Of a stretch of DNA of 64,000 nt, positions 22,651 through 35,309 are shown one piece after another (within the stretch, counting starts at the first letter, position 1; the number at the start of each line of letters is the position of its first letter). The notes under the pieces are model-generated. The model made no database searches, was not told where the DNA came from, and worked only from the letters and a program-made list of their open reading frames with translations. A program made the position numbers and the translations under genes. The stretch is from Cristatella mucedo (lineage: Eukaryota; Bryozoa; Phylactolaemata; Cristatellidae): assembly GCA_009760855.2 (NCBI GenBank), contig WPIO01000077.1, positions 1,709,001-1,773,000 on the forward strand, in the 5' to 3' direction.

Positions 22651-23519
22651 TTGTCTAATCGTGACACTGAGCTTGCCACTAATCCTCGGTGAGTGATTCT
22701 CTTGCAGCGAATAGTAAAGAACCTGGACAGAGATATGGTTTCTAGAAGTGCTACACAATTGACCTATTACGGCAATCATAACTAGTACTATATCAATCTA
22801 TATAATCTATACTATATAATCATTATTATTACTGCACGCCAATTAGTCTCATAAGTAATTGCAGATTCAGTAAGCCTAGTACGAGTACATCAATTCCTGC
22901 TAAAGTGGACGTCTGCTCTGGCCAGTGTGCCCGTAGAGAAACAGTCTCACTAATTTGTGCGCTTACATACATCTCGGAACGCATTTAATGTATTGACACA
23001 CCCTTAGTGACAGAGTGGCCAAATAAGACACCGAACGGGCCAAGGCTTCCCTTGGTCCGTAGGTGTAGCCAGGATTGTCAATCTGCCAAACGTGGCCTTT
23101 GCAAAGGTAATCGTAAGAGGGTTATAGAGGATGTCAGGTCACTTGTCTTCTAGGAGGAATCCCACTTTTCATGTCGGTTTCAGCTGTATCACGAATGTAC
23201 GATGTCAGTACAAGTCTGTCAGTACTGACACGTTCTGCCCTCTAGCTCGAAGAAGGCGAGCCATATTTGCGAATCAAGCGGCCATTAAACACGTGGGACA
23301 CGTACACACGAGCTGTAACCGTTCTAAGTTTATCGCTGACCTGGCACTGAGATGGGCAGAAAGAGCTCGTGGCAGCTTGAGGCTGATCTTGGGAATGATC
23401 TGAGGATAATGCTTATCGCTGAGCGCTAGTAAGCCGATCAAATCCTGATATCCTTCAAGCTTTTCATCTAATCCTAATCCCGACCCCCGTATATGTATCG
23501 CGAGGCAACGGTGTCACGT
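22651..23519. other. Unassigned spacer
   Basis: AT-rich at 22780-22860, otherwise featureless. I see no coding motif in the open frame at 23131-23403. Confidence 0.35.
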
Positions 23520-23888
23520 CTCACTCCCTCCCAGCCTTGGAGCACCTCGAATTCTCTCAAACCCACTTGCTGCATGTATTGATGACATCCGCACATGGGG
23601 AGCAGCAAATTTTCTAAAACTAAACGATGATAAAACTAACTAACTTACTAGTTATGGGCAAACCCAGTGTGATTCAGAAATTGGAAAGGCTGACGTTCAA
23701 AATGGGCTCTTCTAGCATATCTCCTGTCGAATCAGCTCGAAATCTAGGTGCCATGTTCCAAAGTGACCTCTCGCTAGACGATCGCACCAACTTCACAGTC
23801 AGGTCTGCCTACTTTCAGCTGCATAACATTGCTAAAATTTGTGCTTTTTTTAGATAAGGATACCACGTCTAAATTGGTAAATGCGTTT
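23520..23888 (+). mobile_element. LINE-A fragment
   Basis: Covers the segment after the FYADD box (SQPWSTSNSLKPTCCMY.. through GKPSVIQKLERL, NLGAMFQSDLSLDDR, SAYFQLHNIAKI) and stops at the DKDTTSKL equivalent. Closer to the recent copies than to the relic that follows it. Confidence 0.8.
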
Positions 23889-24007
23889 GTGACATCCCAT
23901 CTTCGCTAGTGCGTGTGCAGGAGCACAGTCAATATTGATGCTGTCGCAATTATTGAACGTACTTATTATATCAAAAACAGGACAACTGCTAGTATAAACG
24001 GTGCCTT

Positions 24008-25425
24008 GAGAACTTGAGCAGCTTCCTCCTTCTATTGTTCCTATCAAAGACACGACTACGAGTTGTGGCAGACCAGCTGAACTCTTATATTGAAACCTCA
24101 AACCTAGCAAGTAAGTTCCAGTCTCGGTTTAGAGCTAATCACTGCGAAGAGGCAGCATTGCTTAGGATATATGATGACCTTCTCAGAAATTCAGGCTTAG
24201 GTAAAGTCTCTCTGCTTGTTTTGCTTGATCTTTCAGCAGCGTTTGATCCAGCTGATCACAAAGTCCTTCTTGAGCGCTTCTCATCTCTCCTGGGCATCAT
24301 TGACACTGCGATGTGGTTCAGACCTAATCTCAGTAAAAGGCTACAGAGTATTGGTGTCAACGGAAACGGATCATCCAAGGAACTACTGAAATGGGGTGTA
24401 CCTCAGGTCTCCTTGCTCGTCTCCATTCTTTTCACAATTTACATTCTCCCTTTTGGGATGCGATCGTCAGGCTTAATCTGGGCTTTCACCTCTATGTAGG
24501 GGACACTCAGCAGTACAGTTGCTTTGATTCTACTCAGATCATCTCTCAGAATCGGCTCCGCCAGCATATTTACCGTTGCTTCTGCACGTAATCTAGGTGT
24601 CCTGTTCTCAAAGTGACCTTTCAGTAGATAAACGCATCAGCTCCATAGTCAAGTCAGCCTTCTTTCAGCTGCATAACAATGCTAAAATCGGCCTTGCTTA
24701 CTCAGGGAGACTACATACAAATGGTCCTGTTTATTTTTAACATCCCGTCTCGACTTCTGTAACTCACTGCTTGCTGAGTACCTGCATGTGGAATCAGGCG
24801 CTTACAGATACTGCAAAAATCGACAGCTACGCTTGTCTGTCGTGAACGTCGCAGTTGCTACATCACACCACTTGTCGCTGCCCTGCACTGGCTGCCAATC
24901 AAGCAGCGTATTGACTTCAAGATTCTGTCACTTACTTTAAGGTTCTTTCATTCTCTTGCTGCAAGCTTACCTATCAGGACTACTCCCCTATCAGGCCAAT
25001 CAAAGTACAACCCACTGTTCTAACTCAAATCGTTGAGCTATACCTCGTACGACCTCAAAACGCTTGGAGACCCTGCCTTTAGTTCGTATGCTCCCTATGC
25101 CTGGAACGCACTCTCGATCGAGGTCACGAGATGCTCTGACATGACGACATTTAAAAAGAAGCTTAAAACGCACATGATATTACAGCATTTAGTGGGTTCT
25201 AATGTATCGTCCTTTATGTGTGCATGCGTGCTGACACTGCCTGCTGCTACTAACCATATCTACATGTTGACGCTGAGCCTGTCAAATATAAAATTGCCAC
25301 ACTTGATGAAATTGCAAATGATACCACTTAACATCTGGTCATGCTTTCTTTAGGGCGTTTGCAAATTGCCTAGAAAGAGATTCAGTTCTCCGAGGTCACT
25401 ATACAAATGTATTATTACTATTATT
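24008..25425 (+). mobile_element. Old LINE-A relic with frameshifts
   Basis: Starts in the reverse transcriptase (RVVADQLNSYIETSNLASKF, 24055-24110), continues through LLDLSAAFDPADH and VPQVSLLVSILFTIY (PQGS lost), a segment near 24490 where YADD reads YVGD, the C-terminal domain (24750-25200) and a tail hairpin with TATTATTACTATTATT. About 120 bases lie between it and the preceding fragment. The order differs from a single element, so these are two insertions. Confidence 0.75.
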
Positions 25426-25554
25426 CTTACTTGATTAATCCTATAGGACCCCAATTGAACGTCCACCACTTGCAAAATCCAATTAAGCGTTCAAACACTT
25501 GCTTTAAGATCAATTAATTTTCTTGAATCGCTTCATTTTTCTTTAAAATCCCGC

Positions 25555-25660
25555 AGACTACGTAGAGCACGTGTTTCCCTGACTCATTCTACTCCACTTA
25601 CAACCAATCTAAAATCTTTGGGAGATCTTGGCTATAGTTATAGTGCATCTACAAACTGCA
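25555..25660 (+). mobile_element. Small LINE-A-like relic
   Basis: Encodes RARVSLTHSTPLTTNLKSLGD, parallel to the LINE-A segment RTTRFSES..RTNLKSFGD. No boundaries visible. Confidence 0.45.
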
Positions 25661-25754
25661 GTACTTTCGGCCTTTGCATTAGGTTCTCTTATGTGTCTTA
25701 ACATCTAGCCACGGCTTTAACGGATTCAAATAATAGTGGAGATCAACCTTCATG

Positions 25755-27075
25755 TTCTTCATACAAACGTAATGGTTATGGGAAAGCCAAGCGTGACTCA
25801 GAAAGTGGAAAGCTTAATGCTCAAAAAGTCAGCTCCGACACCATATTGCCTCTGCACGAAATCTGGGTGTCCTGTTCCAAGCTGACCTTTCAATGTGCGA
25901 CCACATCAGCTCGTCCGTTACGTCTGCCCACTTTTAGCTGCGCAACAGTGCTAAAATTCTGGCTTGGGCGGACAGGTGAACTATCCTTGAAGTTGGTCCT
26001 CGCATTTGTGGCGCCCCGTCTCGAATTCTGCAGGCCTGTTGGAAAGCCTGCCTGCGAAATCAGGTACTTACATTTGGTGCAAAGCTCTGCAGCTAGGGTT
26101 GTTTTTCGTGAGCGTAGCAGTTGCCACACCGTACTACGTCTTGCCAACCTGTACTGGCTCTCAATCCACTAGTGCATCGACTTCAAGGCTCTGATACACA
26201 CTTTTAGGTCCCTCCATTTTCGGCTCCAGCCTACCTATCAGAACTACTAACTAACCAGCCGAGGCATCGTGCCACCCGTTTCTCTGACTCAAATCGTTCA
26301 GCTACACCTCGTACTAACATGTGCCAGCCCTGTGGAAAACCTGTCGTCCGGCTGGATATCGCGGCGGCCTAGTAGCATTATTCATAAACCACGCGGGCCA
26401 AGCCCAGTCTAGGCACACTAAACGGCTGCCAGCGTAGAGGGATCTAGCATTCTCTCTCCTCCCTCTCCTCTCCAGGCACTCCCGCGGCAGCGCTTACGTT
26501 CCATGCATCAATGGTTTTTGCACGGTCGAGTCATTGGTCGTTTCAAACCCACCCGACGGGAGGCTGCAGGTATTTTGGCAGATGGATGTCGCAACAGATA
26601 CCGCCAATGCACGGATTTGTGCCGGACTATCGAATCGTCCGCCGACAGCATTTGTAAGCCTCTCAAATGCTCGAGAGCCGGCGGCTGCTTAGACTCTGCT
26701 CCGATCCCTCGAATGGCCTTAGTCCGATGCTCAAGGCCTCCTGAGTCACGCTCTCTCAAAGAACTTCAAATCATTTGGAGACCGTGCGTTCAGTTAGTAT
26801 GCTCCCAAAGCCTGGAACTCACTACCGACTGTCGTCATGACGTCCAACGACTTGAGGAAATTTAAAAAGAAGTTTAAAAGGCACCTGTTCATCGCAGCAT
26901 TTGGTGGTCCTTGTGAGTGATTTGCTTTTTAAGTGCTTATGCGAGGTGAAATCAAGCCTCAACGCTGTAAATCAACTTACTATTTGATCACGCATCCTTT
27001 AAAGCATATATAACTTGCCTAGAAAGAGATCATGTTTTCTAGAAGCACAATACAAATGTATTATTAAAATTATCT
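25755..27075 (+). mobile_element. Old LINE-A relic split by element X
   Basis: 25755-26315 matches from GKPSVTQKVESL through the C-terminal domain. The match stops at the RTN position and resumes at 26761 with NFKSFGDRAFS-like sequence, continuing through TFKKKFKRHLF and a tail hairpin (TTGCCTAGAAAGAGATC..) to about 27070. The gap is filled by element X. Confidence 0.78.
26316..26763 (-). repeat. Element X, copy 2, nested in LINE-A
   Basis: Reverse-complement relative of 10035-10405. The LINE sequence resumes on the far side with a possible 3-bp duplication (AAC), giving real insertion boundaries. The length is about 445 bp. No inverted termini are visible (ends ATGTGCCAG and CTCTCAAAG on the plus strand) and no poly(A). 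Its class is unknown. Confidence 0.68.
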
Positions 27076-27233
27076 TATAAGAACTATAAAAACTTGATTC
27101 ATTTGTATAGCGTGCCAAGAAAACGTAATCCCTATTCAGGCGCTTCACATTTGCCTCCGGGCTCGAGCTCTCAACCTCAGGCGGACCTTAATCGGGGCGA
27201 GCACCTTAACCGCTGGACCAAACCAGCTCGGCA
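27076..27233 (-). mobile_element. SINE-A copy
   Basis: Minus-strand copy with box A (TGGTCCAGCGGTTAAGGTGC), box B (GAGAGCTCGAGCCCGG), the shared hairpin (GCGCCTGAATAGGGATTACG) and a tail starting CAAATGAATCAAG. Confidence 0.82.
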
Positions 27234-27289
27234 GTGGCGAAGAAATAGCAGCGAAAGGCGGAGGTCAATGAAATGACAAGAGTCGGCAG

Positions 27290-27450
27290 TCAAAGAAAGA
27301 ATACGATTGCTTAAGAGTTGTGGATGTGAGCTCCGCAGTATAGGAAATGCAGAGCCAGCCGGTGCACCTGTCATCAATGAATGAAATTTGGAAAAAAGAA
27401 CAGCAAATATTTATTGTCTGTGAAGGATCCGAGGGTGCCAACAGATGCGA
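27290..27450 (-). mobile_element. LINE-B fragment, diverged
   Basis: Matches the LINE-B segment TGCGTAAGAATTGTGG..GAGTTCCACAGTCTAGGA and the following ..ATTTATTGTC..AGGACCTGAGGG as seen at 12.54-12.67 kb. Confidence 0.5.
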
Positions 27451-29619
27451 GAGGGGTAATTATTCAAGAGTAAAATTATTTTCGCTTGCATCCACTTTCA
27501 GCGTGGAGCCATAATGGTTCCCAACTCGCAGAATTAACCTGAAAAATTGTTAAAGTTTCAACTAATCTACACAATATATTTAAGAAATTGCCTTAGCGAA
27601 GCTAGAGAATTTTTGGCAGCCTTGCTAAACGAGAATTACCGTTTTCTAATCCTGAAAGAACCAGGGAGCTATTTTGTCATTTTTTAGAATGAATTATTGC
27701 TCGACTTAATACAAGCGGGCTAATTAATTAACTTTTAAAAGAGCCATACTCTCGAACCATTTTTATGTACTATCGGGAAGTTGGCAGTTAACGGTTTTCG
27801 CACCCGCCAGATGTAGCTCAAACGCCAATGGACCCACTAATTCACGGCAAACACTTTTTAATTTGCTGGACTTCCCGATACCAATTGCGCTAAGCGTGGC
27901 TAGTTTCTTATTCCCCCAGTGCCTCCAAATTTTCTGCGTGAAAAACTAAAATACGAGATAACAATTGCCGTCATTATTAACCAAAAATCAATTTGAAGAC
28001 CCAAAAAGCTTCTGCCGCTTCGGGAGTAGAGAAAACGTAGTTCTCTATTTCTCAAGCTACGAGCAGCTCACTGCAGCCTGTTTACTTGCTTCGCTGAGCT
28101 ATAGTAGTTCTGTCATGGAAGACACGCAATCTAGCCGCTTGACGGAAGTGCGAAATATCTTGCCACTTGAAGCAAATGCATCGACTTGCGGCGTGACGAA
28201 CGTTCATTCTTTAATTAGTAGAGATTCAATTAGATGCCATTCCAAAGACAGCCACTGTATTTGGCGGCCATAAATTACATTTGCTCTTTGGAATATTTGG
28301 AGGATTCTGGGTCCCGAGTCTTGGCATAGCGGTATGCAGCTCTCACTTTACGGCACAAGTCATAGGTTTTAGTCCTGCAGCTAGCAATATTTTGGTGTAC
28401 ACATCGAGTGGGGGTAAGGGGCTAGAGGTCACTATGGCATATAGCGGATGAAGAGAGTTTCGTTCTTTTTTTCAACGAGGCAGCTGAAGAGAACACGTCT
28501 CTGACGCTGTTTCCTCGCAAACAGGAATTTTAAAATGGCCAGCTTCGTACCCACAACAGGTAACCAGAGCATTCGCTTTGTTAAATACATGAACGTCGAA
28601 CTTTGCCAGTTTAATTTAACCGCGTACATTTCAGAACAATGAGGGAACAAAGAAAAGCAGACTGCCTAGACGCATTCTTGTTAAGCATTAGGATGTTCAG
28701 CGAGCCACATTTTTTGAAATAAATTTGTAGTCATTTTAAACAGCGGCTTAAATAATCAAAATAATTTGATGCTCTACCTAGCCCCGAATCAGATAAAAGC
28801 CAGACACTCACATTATTGAGATCCTTGAAGCCGTCAATAAAACAGACTTAGGAAAGCCGCAGTTTTCGGCTGGCCTCTAATCACTTGAGCATTTCGGTAT
28901 TAGCCTTGAAATGCCTTTGGAGGTCCTGAAGTAAGAGCTGACCTAGAATAAGATTTTAAACTTCGAACAGCCAGAGACAGCCAGAAGTACTAGGCCTTCA
29001 GATCTGCAGACAGAGTTTCACAAGTGGACACACTTTAAGTGGACAGTGCTTTTGCAGAGTCTGGAGTCAAGCATCGGGTTGGTGCAGACCGAAGCGACGC
29101 TCAAAACGCTAAAGCACACACCCAGGCGGGAGAAGTGCAAGGTCTGCCATATCGTCGGTCGCTGTTTTTCTAACACCTCTCTGGCTGTTGGTATGTTTGC
29201 CAGAGAAAGAGCAAATTCTCCCGCGAATTCTGTGCTCGCCTGAATACCGCCAGCGATGAATGTGCCACGCCTCTGCGTGTCCGCGGAGGGGAGAGGCAAC
29301 GCTGAGCAGGGTTCGACGGTTGAGCTGGAACTCGAGGGTGGCTCGGCCGTGAGAGACTAGTCCCTAAAGCCGCGGAGTTGATCGGTGAGTTAACTTGGGG
29401 ATAAGTGATGCCATTAGCAAAGATATCGGTTTTTGCTCGACTAAGCCGAGTTTACGTGAGTCTTGCTTCCAAGCTGCTTCCTACCTGCTCTGTCATACTT
29501 CGGCCTTTCTTTTTTTTAGGAGGTTTACACGGTCAGCCCTTCTCAAAGTCTTGCTTCCTACTCGCTCTACGCCTGATGTTCGTGGGAAATGGCTTCTGTT
29601 AGGAAGGCAGGAAATGACC
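27451..29619. other. Unassigned 2.2 kb
   Basis: Moderately AT-rich single-copy-looking DNA. Open stretches at 27965-28273 (+), 28432-28650 (-) and 29018-29299 (-) show no family motif that I recognise. The last could be an exon, but nothing beyond length supports it. Confidence 0.3.
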
Positions 29620-29780
29620 GTCCGAGGTAATAATAGTAATACTAATTCATCTGCATACCGCCCTAAGAGAACTTAATCTCTATTCACTCTCGTCACATAC
29701 GCCACGGGACTCGAACGCACGACCTCGGCCAGACCTTGGTCGGGGCGAGCACTCCAACCACTGGGCCAAACCAGATGCAC
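29620..29780 (-). mobile_element. SINE-A copy
   Basis: Minus-strand copy with head CTGGTTTGGCCCAGTGGTTG, box B GTGCGTTCGAGTCCC, a hairpin whose first arm is altered (GAGAGTGAATAGAGATTAAG) and tail TTAGTATTACTATTATTACC. Confidence 0.8.
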
Positions 29781-30117
29781 CTGCCGGTGACTTCTAACCT
29801 TCTGCGAGTGCTTTTATCGCCCTCCGCCGCCTCACTGTCCGATTCTTTTAGAAAATAAACAGGGAGACTCTCGTGGATTTTGCTCGATGATTTCGCCGAT
29901 CGAGACGTTCGCCGCGATTTTTAAAGCAATGAAAGAGGCACTGGCCTTCGACCTTTCACCTTCGCGGCACCTACGATTAGTCGTTGGCCAAGTCTTGCCG
30001 AGTCTAGGCCAAGAAATAGAACCAAGATTGGCTGCCGAGTCTTCGTTAAGTGTTCCCCCCTCAAAGGTCATGGAAATCCCTCTGTATTGGCGACGTATGC
30101 ACCGAAGGCTCAAGAAA

Positions 30118-30290
30118 AAAACTGTTTTAGCTGATTTAAAAGTCTCATTTGTCTAGCGGCAGAAGAGCCTTGTCGGCCGTCACCGCCGCTTGCACTTGGC
30201 AATGAAGGATCGCCCAGCCGCAGAATTTAAACTCACGTGACCTCGGTCGCGAGGAGCGAGCGCCTTACCTCGTGGGCTATGCAGTAGAAA
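30118..30290 (-). mobile_element. SINE-B copy 2
   Basis: Minus strand: AGGTAAGGCGCTCGCTCCTC, a CGACCGAGGTCACGTG core, box B degenerate (GAGTTTAAATTCTGC), AAGGCTCTTCTGCCGCTAGA, 3' end TTTAAATCAGCTAAAACAG. Confidence 0.72.
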
Positions 30291-30539
30291 GGAGGCATGT
30301 AGGAAGCAAGACTCGCCAAGTAAGCCAGGCTGTATTCAGCCACGTGACAGGCCTCGGGAAGGTGAAGGACGCGGGCTCCCTCACCTCTTACAAGTTGGGT
30401 GCGATGGGGACGCCTGGCGGCCGAGCCTTGTAGCCTTCTTACGAGCTCTGGCAAGGCTGAGGTGTGCTCGCTCCGTCATTGGCTTAATCGCGGCTATACC
30501 CGTGTGTAACAGTACATTTCACTGACTACTTCGTAGTTG

Positions 30540-32510
30540 AGGATGCCGTCGCATCGAGGTGCACGCTCTCCAACGCCTGGTAGCGAGTGTCAGTCAAAAC
30601 GGAAGTCGAATCGCGCGCGGGGACCGCGCAGCAAGCCTGGCGGCGCTGCGGTCGCGCCCGTACCCACGCCTCGCCAGGTAGTCTCGCTGCTGATGAATGC
30701 TGGCCGCCGGCTGCGAAGTAAAACAGTGCCCCGGTAGCTGGGCGCGGGCGCAGGGTCGTACCCGGTCTGGCGCACTGGTACCCGCAGATTGCCGCCGGCG
30801 GCCGCCGCGACCCCCCCCCCCTGGGGGCCCTCGCGGGCGCTCGCGGGCGCTCGCGGGCGCTCGCGGGCTAGCCTCCAGCCGTCGGCGAAGCCCTAACTAG
30901 CGCCCTTTCGCAGCTCGGAGCACGCTCCGGGTGCGCGCTCGCGCGCGACCGACCTCGGCCGCCAGCGCCTCCGGTGAACGCCGCGCGGGCGCGGGCAAGC
31001 GCGCGCGCGCTCATGCGTACCTGTCTGCGCCGGCCGGCGGCAGCCTGGGATGCTAGCTTGACTGGCGGTCGCTGCGGCCTCCGCCAGGAGAAGCGACGAG
31101 CAGAAGCGGCGGCGAGGACGCCAAAGGTCAGAAAAACGCGCCCGCGGCCGACGCTCGCAGGTCACGATGCGAGCGCCCTGCGCGCTACCTAGCGTCAAGG
31201 CTCGGAGGCGTCCGGAAATGACTCGGCGAAATGCAGCCGCGACGATCTGGCAATCCAGGCAGCCGGTCAGGCAGCGGAGACGGCGGCGGTGATGGGAGTG
31301 GGTGGGGGGGGGGCGGTGTGTTGAGGTGGCTAATTTCGCAGCTGGACCCAGCTCGGGCTGCGGTTAATCCGCACCGAGCACTGAATAAATCAGCGACAGT
31401 GCAGGAGCGCATTGTTGGAGACGGGCTGTGGCGGCGGCTTCACTTGCAGAAGTAGCGCTGCCAGTTGCTGCCATCGACCGGCGACGAATATGGACGAAGC
31501 CTCGAATCGTTGGACCGCGGCTGGTGACTTGTCGATGCGGCACTAGTGCACCGGCGAATGGCCGGGCTGCAGTAGCGGAACAAGACGGCAACGGATAGCA
31601 GCCTTGCACTAAGATAGCGACTTCATAACCATAGCGCAAAGAAGTCTATTCGACAGCGGAGGAGGGTTACAGGTGTCCAGAATCAGCCGCGGCGTACAGC
31701 GACTCACGTTCAGCGACTCTCGTCTCGTACAGCGAGTCTGGTGTCGTACAGCCAGTCTCGTACGGCTCTCGCTTGGAGCGCCCGAATCGAATGTCAAGGT
31801 GCACAGCCCTACTTTAGCCGGGCCCAATGTCTAGAGCCTCGCTAAATGAATATCGCGTAACGCCGGCGCTTACGCCGCCTAACCTTAGACTACCGCCTAG
31901 ACGCTATAATTCAGGAACCGCTAATTATGAATGTATCAGATTCGTAATCTCGCCGATCTAGCACGCAGCCTTCTCAACAAGCCAGCATTTCTGTCTCCCG
32001 AGGCTTTCGGAGCGGAAAAAAAGGCGGTAAAGGAAAGTAAAGAAAGCTACGCTGAGCGAGCGAAGCCGCAGCCGCAGCCACGCATGCACATCGAGCTCGA
32101 TGACCGCAGATAATGGCCGCGGACGCGTCGCGGGCCGCCGCGCGAAGCAGCGAGGACTGCGGCTTCCGGTTCGCAGGTGCAGCGTCTCCGACGACGAGCG
32201 CCAGAGCGGCCTTGACGCCTGCTGCTGCTGCTGCTGTGGCCGAGACGCCGTTCTGCAGCAGATGTCGTCGAGTCTGCGCTGAGAGTAGCTCGGCGTGGCG
32301 CTGGCTGGACCGCTCTGCAGACAGACAAGCCTCGGTTTCGCTGGTCCCGCCGTTTCGCTGGTCCGGCTGCACATCGAGTGCTCCTCAAGCATGTTTCTCA
32401 GCCCACGGGTCGGGCGCCTCGACCTTGACGACCCAGGGATCGCAGGTTACAGTCCTGCAGCTGGCGAGCCTTCGTTGTTCACCGCGACGGAGCGCTGGCC
32501 ACTAAGGTAA
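30540..32510. promoter_or_regulatory. GC/CpG-rich island (candidate promoter region)
   Basis: A 2-kb stretch far richer in GC and CpG than its surroundings, densest at 30600-31200, with alternating CGCG tracts. In animals with methylated genomes such islands often mark promoters. Both strands stay open over several overlapping stretches because stop codons are rare in GC-rich sequence, so I do not call genes here. A plus-strand stretch at 32113-32505 has a CTG run (32218-32237) encoding alanines and a donor-like AAG|GTAATT at about 32505-32511. It could be a first exon, but no protein family is recognisable. Confidence 0.5.
30829..30870 (+). repeat. 10-bp tandem repeat in the island
   Basis: Four copies of a GC-only ten-base unit, TCGCGGGCGC. 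Confidence 0.9.
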
Positions 32511-32839
32511 TTCTGCCGCTCTATAAACGACGCTTTTGAATCAGCTGCTTTGAACCTTTGCCCTTGTCACCTGAATTTTACGTCGCCTCGGAGGGCGGAG
32601 CTTCGCTTATGCTTAAGCTGGCCTTGACCGGGGCTGTCCAAGTTTGCTTCCATCTCGCCAAGTGCTGACGAACTCTTTAACGAGAATGGTTCGCATTTTG
32701 CTTAGCTTGTGCGCGAAACAGTGGATTCTCTCGCCGGGGAGGGGGTTAGGTGGGAGGGTGGTGGCTGTGCTCGAATTTCTAGATTTGATTTCGCTCACAG
32801 TTGAGCTATAACGCATAAATGAATCGCAGGATTATGTTC

Positions 32840-33110
32840 TTACACAACGTTGTCTACAGTCTCCTGCTGCCGACTATGGCACATCCTTTCCAGCCGTCCT
32901 GAGCTGCTATTTGCATGCTAATCACTACATCAACAGCCCTCTTGACTAAGCTATGCTTCTCACTTTCTCTTTGTTTCGTGAGATGAAGTCTGTTGGCTAC
33001 CGAGTGGGTACCGACTTCCACTTAGGTTTTGAGTGTGCTATATCAAACTCTCCTGCGTAACACCCACTTAGCATTTGTGGCGTTGTGATGTGACCGACGT
33101 AGAAGCATGC
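32840..33110 (+). mobile_element. LINE-B 3' fragment
   Basis: Matches the end of the LINE-B coding region and 3' UTR: CTTACACAACG..., GCCGACTATGGCACATCC, TCACTTTCTCTTTGTTTCGT, CTCCTGCGTAACACCCAC. Severely 5'-truncated. Confidence 0.8.
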
Positions 33111-34245
33111 ATGCATACATTCATTCCTTTGCAGCAGATGCAAAGTGACATTCGTCAGCTGAATACAGAACGCCACAGCGTCGGCTGCCAAAAAGCCTTC
33201 AGCTGAAACCGAAGCATTCGATAACTGGTCCTTTTACGACTGCTGGCCCGGATGCAGTAGCTCACGTGACCGATGCATGAGCTGCTCTCTTAGCTAGACA
33301 GAGTGAGGTGTGACAGAGCGCCCTGACAACTGCAGATGACACTAACGATCCTGCAAATCCGTCGATGCGCATGAAAACACACTGCTCCTGGTCGTTGTTA
33401 GGCATCGCCAAATGCGGCTGCAATGGATAAGCTCAACCGTGAGTAAGCACAGCCGATTCATCGGGCACTCCTGGGCTTCAGTTTTCGACAACTACTTCTT
33501 TAATGAGACTTGACTTAGTGCGAGACCTACAGGAAGTGATAAGAAGTTCGCGTAGACGTATAAGAGCATGCTGAACCAGTTTGACTAGCCTATTTTCTAT
33601 GTTTATTTCGTCGACTCTCACTCATCCGGGGATCCATGAAACGGACTCGTCTTAAATAGTCGCAGTCTATTTTCATGACTCTCGCACTCCTAGCCTTTTC
33701 GCCTGCTACCCACTACCTCGGTAGCCGCTGTTGTGTTCTCTCTTCCCAGCCGCCGTTTCTCTGCCCCGTCGCTGTAATGAAGAACTCGTCTCCTCACTTT
33801 AACGCAAACCATTTGTAGCGCTCTGAAGTGGAAAAAACATCACTAGCATCAGCGTCATCACCTGTCAAGATCGAGGCGTCCACTGCAGTCGTCGAGTCCG
33901 CAGTTTTACTGCCGCTTGATTCATGTTGACTTAGGAATACGCTTAGACGACACAAGCTTCATCTTTAGCAGCAGACTCGGCGACTAGGCTCGATGCTCCC
34001 AGCATGCTCTCACTCTGTTGCTGCCCCTTTCTCGGGCTATGGCCGACCGCAGCCCCTCCCTCTCATGAACGCTGGATGCTCACACCGAAGACCGGCCGTG
34101 GTCACGCGTCTCACGTACTGAAGCGTGCATTTCGTCGTTGGTTACCATATCGGTGAAGTCTGTATGCGGCCGCATGATGGGGACGAGAAGAGAGTGGCGC
34201 TTTCATCTATCCTCTGCTCAGAGGCATTTATGTGTAGGTAACATT
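33111..34245. other. Unassigned spacer
   Basis: No gene or repeat recognised. A T/C-rich, CCC-containing segment at about 33690-33780 is not diagnostic. Confidence 0.3.
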
Positions 34246-34247
34246 CA

Positions 34248-34402
34248 GACACCCTGGTTTGACCCAGTGGTTAAGGTGCTCGCTCCGACCGCGGTCAAGG
34301 TGAATGTATTTAATGACCGAGGTCGTGGGGTCGAGCCTCGTTGCATATGTAAAGCGCCTGAACAGAGATTTATAAGTTCTCTCTGGGCACCATACAATTG
34401 AA
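34248..34402 (+). mobile_element. SINE-A copy
   Basis: Plus-strand copy: CTGGTTTGACCCAGTGGTTA, then box B GGGGTCGAGCCTCG, AAGCGCCTGAACAGAGATTT..GTTCTCTCTGGGCACC and tail TTGAATTATG. A short insertion (GTGAATGTATTTAAT) separates head and box B. Confidence 0.82.
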
Positions 34403-35309
34403 TTATGTTTTTTTATTTGACTGCAGTGTAGACATTCCAGGCTGATGGCGTCTTTCTGAACGCTTCTTTGCATTTGAAAGATGTAGCCGACAGGTTGTTA
34501 TCACGATAATGCTACATGGCTAAGAAGCTGCTGAAATAAAGAGCTCTCAATCACCCCCAAAGAAAGATACACGGCAGTCACAGCCACGAACCAGCAGTCG
34601 ACTGGCCTCTCAGCGAAGGATTATGCAGCATTTATTAATCAAGATTTTTTGGGATTATGGCAAGATTAGGTTCAAGGCCTTTATGTTTCCCTGTGGCGGT
34701 AACTGCAGCCCAGTCTGCCCTACGACTCGGCTTAGCAAGTGGTCCCTTCACTAATATCTTCAAGTAGAATAAGAATAAACCAACTTAATTGTTTAGGGAA
34801 AAATTGGTATAGACTCAAAAACTAGATAGCTTAGCGCTCAAACTTTTTGCGGCCAGCACAGCCCCTGTAGTATGAAATTTAGGTGACCGGTTCCGTAGCA
34901 AATTTCGCTAGATTGCCACAAAGATAATAGATTGCCACACAGATCTACACTGAACTGCCTGATATAAGTTGTTTGGCAGTTGTAGTTATTTTCCAAATAT
35001 ACTTCACAAGTAATGATTTATTTCGTATTTTGCTTTGCTTTTGCACGTCGGGTTTGGTAGAATTTGTCGATCAAACATTTGGGTGCACTTTAACATTAAG
35101 CATTATTTATAACTATATTAGCTTCGATTAAGTTTACTCTTTACAGTCACTTAATGCCATGCATTTTGTGCGCTGCTTTTTAGAATGATTAGCCACTTTG
35201 CTGGTTGATATAATTGCTTAGATCGATTGGTATTTGCTATGTACCATACCAAGGCAGTCTAAGAATTATCCACATATATTCTGTTACACCTGCAGAAGAT
35301 TCTCGACGA
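34403..35309. other. Unassigned spacer
   Basis: AT-rich with no coding signal. A short repeat of TAGATTGCCACA occurs at 34910-34940. Confidence 0.3.

Noticed and set aside
30537-32510. Many overlapping frames in the GC-rich island
   Set aside because: GC-rich DNA has few stop codons on either strand; none shows a recognisable family or a supported splice pair.
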